This document shows positions 50,849 through 61,081 of a DNA stretch of 64,000 bases, piece by piece (within the stretch, counting starts at the first letter, position 1; every line of letters starts with the position of its first letter). A program made the translations under genes and the position numbers. The notes under the pieces are model-generated. The model had not been told where the DNA came from, did no database searches, and worked only from the letters and a program-made list of their open reading frames with translations. Origin of the DNA: Orthonyx spaldingii (lineage: Eukaryota; Chordata; Aves; Passeriformes; Orthonychidae); assembly GCA_013397795.1 (NCBI GenBank), contig VZTJ01000079.1, positions 1,207,394 through 1,271,393 of the forward strand. The letters are read 5' to 3'.

Positions 50849-52639
50849 CTGGAATATAAATAGAGGAAAGGAAAAACAATTACAAAGTTCATAAGAAGCT
50901 TTCCATACAGAAATACAAAAGCATGTCTAGAGCTCTCAGAATTATTCAGAACTTTTTTCCAAAAGAGATTGCTATAGATAAAGGCATGTTAAAAGTGATA
51001 CAATTTCCATCACTTAATTATAACCAAGGATATGACTGCTCCTCTTAACTCATCAGAAAAGCTAATTTTTACTTTCCAGACAGGTTTTTTCCCCTCATTG
51101 TGGCAAGACTAAGAAGAAATGGCAACATTACAAGAAATGTCATTGGGAACTGCACAATGAAAAGCCTCGTCTAACATGACACAGAACAAACAGATCCAAC
51201 GAGCCAGAAAATAGGGACTTAAGTGACAATGAATGCATAACTCTCAAAAAAGCCTGCTAGAGTACAACTCTATTAATAGACTCGAAACTTCAAACCCAAG
51301 AGAAGATAAGTACTTAAACCCTGCGGAAAGACTGAAAGATATGGCCAGTTAATGATTTATGTGAACTACCATGATCCTCACAACTAGAACAAGCCAGTCA
51401 ACCTTTCCAATTCTGTTACAGCTTATAAGCTCAGCTGTTCTTTTTTTTACCTTCAAGGTCTTAACCAACCTTCAGGGAGGCAGGATCTTTAACACAGCTG
51501 AAGGCAGATTCTACTGCTGGTTAAATAATGCTTTTTTCACAGCATTGCGCATTTTGGTGCACTGGAAGTTATAAGACAGTTACATTGACAACTTTTAAAG
51601 GCTCACAATTTGGCTTGTTCATTTGCAGGGCAATTAGAAGAAGCAGCAGGGAAGATCTCTGCTGCCAACAGCACTGAAACCTAGGGCACTTCAGCAGCTG
51701 AAGCTCTTCTGTTGCCATGGGGGAGGTCCTCACATTGTCTCCTGCTTTCAATAAGGTATTCCAGCTGTGGGGTATTGCTAAGTGCAACCAGATGGTCACT
51801 CACAACAGAATTTTGCCCCATGGATTTCAAAAACTCACTGTATGGCAGTACTGCAAGTACAATTACTCCCAGAAGATCCCACTAGCAGTCACTGAGAACA
51901 AGAGTGTTCTCTGTAAGCTTTCAAACACTTTGAGATGGCCTGTGACACCACTTGCTCAGCCAAAGACACTGCATGCTGCTACAACATTGTTTTTTAGCAG
52001 AACACTTCACAAGAAATAACGGAAACCAGCCAGATCAGATGAATGAAAATGTTGCCAAGAAACCAGCAGGAAGTAAAAATGAACTTGAGCTATTCTAAAG
52101 AAGCCTACTGATACAGCCCAAGGACTGCTGCAATCCCACTTGGAACCCAAAGCAAGGTGTCACAAAACGTTTCTGAAGTGTGCTGCCCATACCTGACACA
52201 GAAAAGAGCAGACAAGCATTCCAACAGATCCCACCACTATGATTCTGGGGACCTGGTGAGAACAGGCAGAGACACAGCATAATTTTACTGCTCATGTCAG
52301 GAGAGCAGATGGAAAAGGCAGTGCCAGTTCATTGTCCAAGGCTCGCCTGCAGTCTCCTGGGACACTGCATCTCCCAACACACACAATGCCTTTTGTTGTA
52401 CTACAGAAAGAAAGCAACCAAAATAATAGGAAGACAGCTGACACTGCCAACTTCAGCAACATTTAAACCCAAAAAGCACCTACAGCACCAGACAAGGTTA
52501 GCCAACCTTTTCCATTCCATTCCCTGTCCTGTTTTTCCTTCTTACTCTCCTTGCCCCTCTCAGCCACATGAGATTGAAACAATGATGACTTTCACGTACT
52601 TGATCAAAATGCCGATTGAAACAGTGTTTTTAAGAACCC
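50849..52639 (-). other. PDP2: Probable 5' UTR intron of PDP2
   Basis: This lies between the CpG island and the coding exon, with no coding content recognised. The intron assignment rests on the CpG island being the promoter and on the acceptor at 50849. Confidence 0.5.
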
Positions 52640-53690
52640 TTCCCCCTTCACAGCGGCTGGCTGACAGAGCGAGGCGGTGTGGTTTTCCCCGAGCAGCAGA
52701 GGCACTAACACGGGTCAGCCCTGCGCTTGCCGGAGGTCGGGCAGCGCTGACGAGTCCCGGAGCACCTGAGAGCCGGCCCTGCTCCCCGCGTCCCCACGCT
52801 CGGGGGCCTCCGCGGCCGCACTGTACACACGCTGCCGCCCAGGACACCCCCAGCAGCGGTGCTAATTAAAGACATGTGCTAAAGACCATTATGTAAGAGC
52901 CAATTATTACATAAACTCGCAGCCGCTTCAGCGCCGGCAGTGCCTCCCCGGGGACGCGGTGTCCCAGCGGGGCCTGGGCTGAGCCCGGCCAGCCCCGGCA
53001 CGGCCCGGAGCACACAGCGCAGCAGCGCCCGCTTTTCCCAATCAAATAACAGATACTCGTTACATCTGGATTTACAGACCCACACTGCCGTCACTCACTC
53101 TCCTGACGCTGCCCACACCCACCCCTCAGCCCACACACATCCGCCACCTCCGCGCTGCCCGGCCCCACACGCCGGCACACAGACCCCGCTCTGCTCCCCA
53201 ACACCCTGTGCCCCCCACAGCCCTGTCCCGCACACACCCGCACCGCACCCCGTCCTGCCTCGCGCACTCACACACACCCTNCCCTGTTCCCCGCACACAT
53301 CCCCCCGAACCCGACCCCACAGCCGCACAATTCCCACCTCCCCGCTCCCGCTTCCGCACCCTCCGCGCCAGGCCCGGCTCCGCTCCCTGCGCCCCGGCAC
53401 GGCTGCCCCTGTGCCGGCGGCCGCTCTCCGCCCCCGCTCTCCGCCCGCCCCGGGCGCACCCACCGGCCGAGCCGCCGCCACTCCAGCCNGTCAGGACACG
53501 GCGGGGCGGGCGCGGCCCGACCCCTCCGCCATCTTCTGCGCGGAGGGCGCGGCTGGGGTGGGGCTGTCGGGCTTCAAGGGCCCCGGGCTCCCGCGCTCCC
53601 CCCGGGCCGCCCTCTCTCCCCGGCACCGCCGCCCCCGAGGCGCTGAGGGAGCGCCGGGCCCGGCCTTGGGCAGCACGATAACGCGAGCAA
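52640..53690 (-). promoter_or_regulatory. PDP2: CpG island, probable PDP2 promoter
   Basis: About 1 kb of GC-rich, CpG-dense sequence, the only such island in the window. It sits 2-3 kb upstream of the PDP2 start. Long open frames on both strands are a by-product of low stop-codon density in GC-rich DNA. Single Ns occur at 53281 and 53489, so a few bases are unresolved here. Confidence 0.8.
53501..53535 (-). promoter_or_regulatory. PDP2: GC box and YY1-type motif marking the likely PDP2 start site
   Basis: The minus strand carries AAGATGGCGG (53526-53535), the YY1 motif that in many vertebrate promoters sits just after the transcription start and points in the direction of transcription. GCGGGGCGGG on the plus strand (53501-53510) is an SP1 site. 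The orientation predicts a minus-strand start near 53540-53570. A GTGGGT at 53463-53458 could serve as the donor of a short non-coding first exon; that part is inference. Confidence 0.5.
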
Positions 53691-54539
53691 AAAGGAAACG
53701 AGTGACACGTGTTAGGAAGGAAAAGCACCAGCAGGGGTTTCTTCCTCGTTAATAACGTTCAAACCCACGCTATTCCTTTGGTTAATCCACGCTATTCCTC
53801 TCGGCTGTTCGTGTCTTTTCAGTACGGTTCTGCACTCTTCAGTGCTGAGGACACCGGCTGATGAGGCTCAAAATTGCAAAGCTCTTTCGTAATTAATTCC
53901 TCATATAAATTATGGAGAACAAAAGGGCCCATTTTGCTGACTCCCCGGTTTTTTGGTTTCGTATGACTGTTTGTCGTGGTTAAAATTTCCTGTGAGCGGT
54001 TCTAAGCCCGGTAAGAAGGAGAAGGAATGCGCCCAAAGTGCAGGGTGGTTAATCAGTAGTTACTGCTGTTAGCCCAGTGATTACTAAGTAGTCCCTGCTT
54101 TAAAACCTCAAACAATCATTTTTGCAAAAACAGAGGCTCACAAGTCACAAGAGGCTTTGATACTATCAGTGCATATTTTAATTCACCTGGCTTCTTCTAC
54201 TGAAGGATTTTTTAGTTAATGTGGTGCAAGTATCCTAGATGAGATAAGCATGTTCCCAGGTTATCTCACGTGGAAAGATGAGCATCTTCAATGACTCTAA
54301 GCTTTCACTTGTTTCTTGTTTTTATTAAAACAATGAAACATAGCTTCATGTTGGATGGAAGAGTAAACAAAAAAATAGGTCATCTTACAAAAAATTACAG
54401 AATAATGTTTTAGCACATGCAAAAAACCCCTTAAGTTTGACATAATTATTTTATTTGCCTGACAAATCTGCTGAACTGGAAGAGGACACCCACAGCAGTC
54501 CTTACCTGCACCTCTCTGCTCTGTGCAGTGCTCACATAC
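53691..54539. other. Intergenic upstream of PDP2
   Basis: There is a small repeat of CCACGCTATTCCT (about 53765 and 53788). Otherwise nothing recognised. Confidence 0.5.
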
Positions 54540-54723
54540 ACCAACAGCAGTTTCTGGATCTCCCCAAGCAATGGTCCCGGCCCCGAGGCTGCCAGAGCTC
54601 CAGGAGCGTTTGGACACCGCTCCAGGGTGGGATTGTTGCGGTGTCTGTGACAGGACAGGAGCTGGACTCCGTCACCCTTGTGGGTCCCTTCCAGCTCAGG
54701 ATATTCCATGGTTCAATGATTCT
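54540..54723 (+). mobile_element. CR1 LINE 3' end
   Basis: Sense CR1 tail: GAGGCTGCCAGAGCTCCAGGAGCG, GGTGGGATTGTTGCGGTGTCTG, 'ggacaggagctggactcc', CCCTTGTGGGTCCCTTCCAG and a terminal ATTCCATGGTTCAATGATTC. The 3' end is similar to the fragment at 3012-3110. Confidence 0.9.
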
Positions 54724-57700
54724 TCCTTCTGACCTACCAATTTTCAGCTTTTGTACCATTTACAAAACGGATGAAGCCTCCTACAGCAGCCTGAAAATGA
54801 ACCTGACTGCTCTGAGTTCCTGTGCTCCCACCATGGTTAAACACCTCTCTTCAGCTGAAAGCTGTAACTTACTGCTCACATTTTCATGCAGTAATTTCAT
54901 AAATTCATACGCGTACACTGAAGTGACTTAGGAACCATGTAAATGAAGGTGAAACAATTAGCAGTCCTGCAGGAGATGCCCCTTTCACTCCATGTTTTCT
55001 CAACACAAGAAGGAATAGCATATAGAAGGTGCCTGACAGGTCTCAATGTTAAGTTGAATTGAGATTTAGATTCTGCTTTGGACGGTTTGATTATGCTGAT
55101 GAACTAAAGTGATACATAATTAAAGTAAAAAATAGTAGAAATCCTACTGTCCAATATGATCTGAGGAAAGAAATAGTATTGCTGCGGCTTGCAGTGCTTT
55201 TGCCTTTAGGAATATCTAATAAAAATGGCAAATTTCTGTAGCAACAGTGCTTGGTTGCCATAGTGCTCTATGTTCTTAATTTGCATAGAAAAAATTAGAA
55301 CTCAAGTTTCTTTAAATAAAACTCAGATTTGGTTTCAACTTTGCTGATTATAGGTGAGCACAGTTTAGTTTAGTGCCAGAAGAAAATCCTTACCTGTATT
55401 TATAAGAAAACTAGTCTAATTCCAGATATTGTATTAAGATGCAGTGATAGGTTAAAACGTAGCAAATCCTATATTTAGATTTTTTTCCAAGGAACAGTTT
55501 TATCTGCTGACGTGTACAGTCAGCAGCTGTGGTTTTCTTCAGAAGTACGTTCTTGAACTCATTTCTGCGTTCTTGTTTAGGCCAGACTGCACTGTTCGGG
55601 GTTTCCTTTTTCATGGAATGTTATTTTTCCCCTCTGCTGTTCCTTTGGACAACTGGCTGTGGCTACTTTGGTGCAATTTAAGCATTTTCTGTTTCCAGAG
55701 GCTGCAAACAGCTGCGCCTCATCCCCACTGCCTTCACAGCAGGTGCTAGGATGGATTACTTTCCATGACCTCGTTGATATTCATGAAAAGTCTGGGACTC
55801 CTGATGCTTTGTAAACATCTCTTGTTATGGGGACACACAAAGATCAGAACCACCAAATACGCCAGCTATCCCTAAGAAAGCAAGTTAAAAATTGGAATAA
55901 TATTTCTAATAAATAGCTAATCCTTTTGCCAAAAAGCTGATTAGTAACAAAAAGTTGGAATTCAAAGAAAAGTAGTAAACTACTACTAAAAGTAGTTTCC
56001 TCTAAGTTTTTCTGAAATAGAGAGACTCAGCCCAGTGATACAGATTAGAAAACAGCCATAGATCCAAACCCTTTGGAAACTTGTGAATGGCCAACATGCA
56101 AAGGAAGGTGGGTCCTTTGAGTGAATTGTTTCTCTGGCCCATCTGGTCAACACAGACTGAGTTTTGTGCTTTTGCACAAAAAGCTCAACAGTCTAATAAG
56201 TAACCACCTTTTGGAAAGGAAACACAGCACCAGCCCACAGAACACCGTCCTGCTGAGAGCCTTTGAGAATGCCCACTGTTTGCTGGACGTGTCTTGCCCT
56301 GTGGATAGTGACATTTCATTTGCTGTATATGGCATTTTGGATTTTCACAAAAGGCAAATTAGCACTGTTGATGCAGACATCTCTTATTATAAACAGACAA
56401 AACCCACAAATAAATGAAGAAATGGAGAAGGCTCTAGGTCTGTTGCAGCAATTGCATTTTCTAGTTTGATTGCAGCTATTTCCAGTCTGATCTTCCTAAA
56501 TAATCTAAACCAAACACTCAAGTGCTAGGAAAGAAGGCAAGCTGCAAGAAACATTGATGAACAGAGGTAAACCCATGAACAGTTGTGGGAAAGGTGCCAT
56601 TCCAACTCTGCAGCTTCATTTGGCCTCTCCTGTTGCAGCAGAGGCTGGGCAGTGTCTGCAGCTGCAGGGGTTAATCTGAAGACCCAGTCCAAGTCAGTGG
56701 AATTGCACTGGTGCAAAGGTCTTCCCAGTTGCTATCATGGGATCTGAACTCCACATGGATCATTTTTATTGGATGCTGCTTACAACTTGGTTTAAGTTAA
56801 ACTGAAGTAAATGTTCATTAAGGTTCTGTGCTACTGTAAAAGTAAGTTTACATTTTTGGGGGTGAGTTTTCAAGTACAGGAAAGTCTTCTGGCTTGGGAA
56901 GAAGTGTAAAAAGGTGTTTATATTCCTTTCCTCCTTCCACCTTCTCCTCCTCCAACAGACAAACAGGGTGAGCTGGCTCCTAAATTGCTGTATTTAATAT
57001 TCCACTGCATTGATGTGAAATTCAGTGATTTGCATTACTATGTTACTGTTCACAACATGGAGTAAGGTGCTGAAATTTTACTAAATTTCAAACACAGTGC
57101 AGGTAGCAGCATAAATGGAACATCAGAGGAATGAAAGTTCCCTGCCTTACAGCTGTGCAAGCTGGGAGTAGTTCTGTGCAAGTCAGGTTCCATCCTCTGC
57201 TGTGCTTTCCTCTGGGTAAATGAGAAAAAGTGTGAGAGCCCAGGCAGAGTAGGGACAGTGCTCTGATGCTCAGTGCTGTCACTAAATGGTCACTTTTGCA
57301 TGCAAAGGAATTCAGAGAAGAAAACAGCTACACTGAGGTACAACATCCCATTTTCTTCAGGCTTATCTCTGTTCTTTTCCTGAAATGCTCCCTTTTTTAT
57401 CTTTTCAACCTTTGAACTCCACCAAAAGCACCACCTGGTGTTGAGGTACCTTGCAAAACTTCTCCCTGATTCTTGTATTTGGATTAATTTACACTCACCA
57501 TGAAATATATCATTATAAAACTGCTACATCATAGCAACTGTATGATCGAAACTGCCTAAAAATCTTTCTGCTTGAGAGAGATTGGGGGAAAACCCCAGAA
57601 CTGAACTGTGACACAGTTATTAGAGTTGAAAAGCTGAAGGTAAGAGAGTGTGCAGTTCACCGAGCAGATGATATCTCTGCTCAGCAGTGAAATGAGGAAC

Positions 57701-58436
57701 AAAAAATTGTAACTGGTTTATCGAGTTTCTTTTGTCAAGACTGATTTTTGTCTGAGGAAGGAGTTTCAATGACTACACACACAGAGCCAGCAAGGGGTTT
57801 TCAATTACAATCACTTGTATTTTAAAAAATTATTATTGTCAGAGTTAAATTCTCTCATCTGTTGTATTTTGACTGAATGGGCCTTAAAAACCGTTCTAAG
57901 CATTGTGTCAAGAAAGGGAAGGAGAGCCACTAGATGGCATTTTAAACCCAGCTTTTACAGCTGTGCAAGCTCAGTTGCTGTCCTAAATGTGAGGCCTCTG
58001 TTCTCTGAGTGGGGACAGCTGCAATCCCAGGAGAAGGTAAGTGAATTCTTGCTGGAATAATTACTGTCAGCTCCCATTTGTCCTTCAACACATTTGGTGA
58101 AAGATAAGGAGAGCTCATGTTTTAGAATTGTTCACTCTCAAAAAGTGCATTAAATAGGTGCTTATACAATACAGGATTTGTGGGTTCTTAGTGGATGATC
58201 AGTGGCTCAAGAAACAACAAAGAGTATAAAAGTCTTCCTTTCATATTTTACTTCACTGTGGTAAAAAATAGATCCTTCAATCCAACAACTGAAAAAAACC
58301 CCCCAAAAAACCAACCAAAAAACCCTGTAAGTCAAATCAAATTTATTTCTGAAGGAAGGCACAGTTCAGTTTCTCCCTGGAACTGAACACCTTGGGGCAA
58401 TGCAACATTTAAAGCTCTTTGCAATAGCTAAGATTT
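54724..58436. other. Intergenic between PDP2 and CA7
   Basis: No exon or mobile element recognised. A low-complexity A/C-rich patch lies just before the end (58290-58326). Confidence 0.5.
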
Positions 58437-58545
58437 CACAATAACCTTGTAAGCTAAACATTATCCTTCACTTGTTCATGACTAAACCACCCTCAAGGAA
58501 GCTTAAGTACTGTGTGCAAGGTCACAGAGCAGACACGTTCAGGGC
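58437..58545 (-). mobile_element. MIR SINE, diverged
   Basis: Read on the plus strand it follows the reverse-complement MIR order: CACAATAACCTTGTAAG, ACATTATCCTTCA, then AAGCTTAAGTACTGTGTGCAAGGTCACAGAGCAGAC (the 'TTAAGTgacttgcccAAGGTCACACAGC' block). The match is weaker than for the copy at 59495. Confidence 0.6.
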
Positions 58546-59328
58546 ATAAATAAACTTTTTATTAGATCGAGGGGCTGGGGAAAACCAGACAAAGTTTCAG
58601 TGCACGAGCCCTCTTTACCTACTGTGAGAGACAGGGAGCAGAAACGACTCCTAGGGCTAAAATGAGAGGAAGACACTGAAAATGCTGGGTTTGACCTGCT
58701 CTGTGAGCACCTGTTCTCATATTAATGCAGCAGTACTGGGACAGTTTGATGATGCTACATATAGTAAATAATATTGGTTGTGTTGTAAATTTGCCCCAAC
58801 AAAATTTTTTTTGGCTATCAAAATGTAAGCTTTTTTGAAAGACTTTTTACATTTTAGAATGCATCTCTTCATGTAAATTTTAACCAGGACATAAGATTCG
58901 TGATAACAATTTAACTCTGGGCAAGAAGTCATCCAAGGTATACAGTTTGTCAGAACTTAAGTGAAAACATTAAGCTGAAACAGAAACTGTTAATCCCAGA
59001 AGACGGTAAAAATGTGATATAGACTAAAAAGAGGTGTCAGAAATAATTTCTAGTTAGTTTAAATAATTAATAACAATTTAAAAACACGCCCACAAACTTA
59101 GGAGGGATAATTCTTATCTGTACTTAGATCGTTCCACTATAGCTTAGTCAAGGTTTCTATGGAACTGAAGGTAAACAGTCAAAACATTCCTTGATCCAAA
59201 AGAGATGCATCAGTTGAAAACAAACATTTCTGTTAAAGAGAATCCAAGAAACATACTGCTCTAAGTAGGGAGAGGTGGGTCTTCCCAAAATAAAGGATGA
59301 AGATATGCACACATGATTTAAAGTCTCA

Positions 59329-59334
59329 TTTATT
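59329..59334 (-). terminator. CA7: Candidate poly(A) signal of CA7
   Basis: TTTATT on the plus strand is AATAAA on the minus strand, about 1.6 kb past the CA7 stop. Closer ATTAAA variants are at 60676-60681, 60687-60692 and 60397-60402. Which is used cannot be told from the sequence. Confidence 0.3.
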
Positions 59335-59494
59335 TCATCTGTTAAAGAAATTAAGATACATTAAATAGAGTTTCTGCAATACCAGTTTGCATTATTAGCA
59401 AAGTTACATTCATAATAGCTAAAACCATGGCATTTTGTAAGGATTTTCCATCGCCTTTAGCATCTGCTGGATAAGAATCTCACATCTAAAACAA

Positions 59495-59620
59495 TGCTGA
59501 ATTAGCCCTCACAACAGCCCTGTGAGGTAGAGGTCACTGTTACCCTCTTTTTACATAAGAGGAAACTGAGAAACAAAGTTTTAGGTCAGTGTACCAGGAA
59601 CACCAGAGAGATCTGAGGAG
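59495..59620 (-). mobile_element. MIR SINE
   Basis: The reverse-complement MIR core is clear: CCCTCACAACAGCCCTGTGAGGTAGAGGT, a T-rich CCCTCTTTTTACATAAG segment, then GAGGAAACTGAGAAACAAAG and GGTCAGTG. It lies 1.3 kb downstream of the CA7 stop, possibly inside the 3' UTR. Confidence 0.85.
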
Positions 59621-60958
59621 CAGAGCTCTGGTCTTCCATTCCTTGTGCTGTGCTCCACATGTCGTGTCTTCCTTCCCTGGAGAAAGGGAGCAGCCCACAG
59701 CAGCTGCTGTCTCCCTTCTCCCCCTTCCCTCGGCCTTGTAGATCTTTGATTTCTCCATCAGCTGATGGAGAGTGATCAACATCAGTGATTTCCACCTGCA
59801 CTACACAGACAGAACAGGCCCTGGGGAGCCCAGAACTGAAGTAGCTGGGAACTGACTGTGGGTAGCCACAGAGAATATCACAGTATTGAGTACCAGACTT
59901 GGAATTTTGTCATTAAGCTGCAGAACCAACACGTGGCTTTTCTAAAGCAACTTTTGCAGAGGTAAAAGGACTCAGGAGTGCTGAAGACTCGTGTGTGCAG
60001 GGAGCAGCCCTACCAGGCAGCCCTGGGGCAGGGAGGGTCTGTGCAGCAATGCACACTCAGGGCAGACAAGATCCACCCATGGTGGGTCCCTAAAGTAAAC
60101 AAAATACCTGCTTTCTGTAGGGCAGACACTGAAGGAGGTGATACTGCAGAGCACAGCACTGAACTGAGGTAGAATCTGAGCAACTGAGGACCACAAAACT
60201 CACCTGGATCACTGCAGAGGAACTCTTCAACCAAACTGACCCTGACCAGGGCACTGTGGTCCTGTGTCCTGCATGGGCTGGAAGGACAAATACCTAAATA
60301 ACATTCTGCAGTAAACTGCTCTGCTTTTCAACACAGCATTACATCGTTATTTTCATTACAAGACAGCATCTTACAACAGTAGATTTAAAATACGTATTTA
60401 ATTTTCATTAAACCAGGGCCTGCTTGAGGCAAGTAAAGAACTTTTTTCTAGTGCTACTCATACACTGTGTCATCAGGCATCAAGAATACAGTGAGAGCAA
60501 TCTTTAAATCAGAGCTCAGCAAATGGTAACAACAGATCAGTAAGGAAAATTTAAGTCAAATTTATCCAAAATTCTTGATTGCTGTTTCCTCATGTATTAA
60601 ATGAGACAAGTAGAAGTTGTGGCCATCAGCACTAGCAGATCACTACATAATATCCCATTTTCTGTCAAGTTGGATTTTAATTTCATTTTAATTTTATAGA
60701 GTTTCTGGTCTTAGATAACAACCTAGCTCACACAGCTATCCCTTTTGTTAAATAGTGCTGGTTAAAAAGATCTCATTTCTCCAAAGAATGAGCACTTCAA
60801 ATAAAATGCAAAGCCAGAAGATTGTTCCCCTCCAAGCAGAGGATACATGGAAATGCCTGTCTTGTATGTCCCATGAGTGGTCTGAAGACCTGGGTTTCTG
60901 TTTATAGTATCTCACACGTGGAAGCTCTTGGATATCTCAGGACCATTATCAGTTTTCT

Positions 60959-61081
60959 TCACGCCTTGAAGGAAGCTCGAACAATTCTCCCCTTCAGAGG
61001 CTGAGTGGGGCGAAAATTATTGGCCATTTGGATCCTCTGGTCTTCCTCCCCGGTGAAGAGCAGCATGCGGAATTTCTCCAG
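60959..61081 (-). CDS. CA7: CA7 exon 7 (terminal coding exon)
   Basis: 123 bp including the TGA at 60961-60959, after acceptor AATTTGCAG. It encodes 40 residues from LEKFRMLLFT to QPLKGRIVRASFKA. This is the same length as the human terminal exon. Confidence 0.97.
   Translation of the reverse strand: MEKFRMLLFTGEEDQRIQMANNFRPTQPLKGRIVRASFKA

Noticed and set aside
49087..50863. Plus-strand frames antisense to PDP2
   Set aside because: They are shadows of the PDP2 coding sequence without independent evidence.
52294..53752. Long plus- and minus-strand frames (up to 270 codons) in the CpG island
   Set aside because: Low stop-codon density in GC-rich DNA explains them. The products are Pro/Arg/Ala low-complexity with no homology, and two contain an N.
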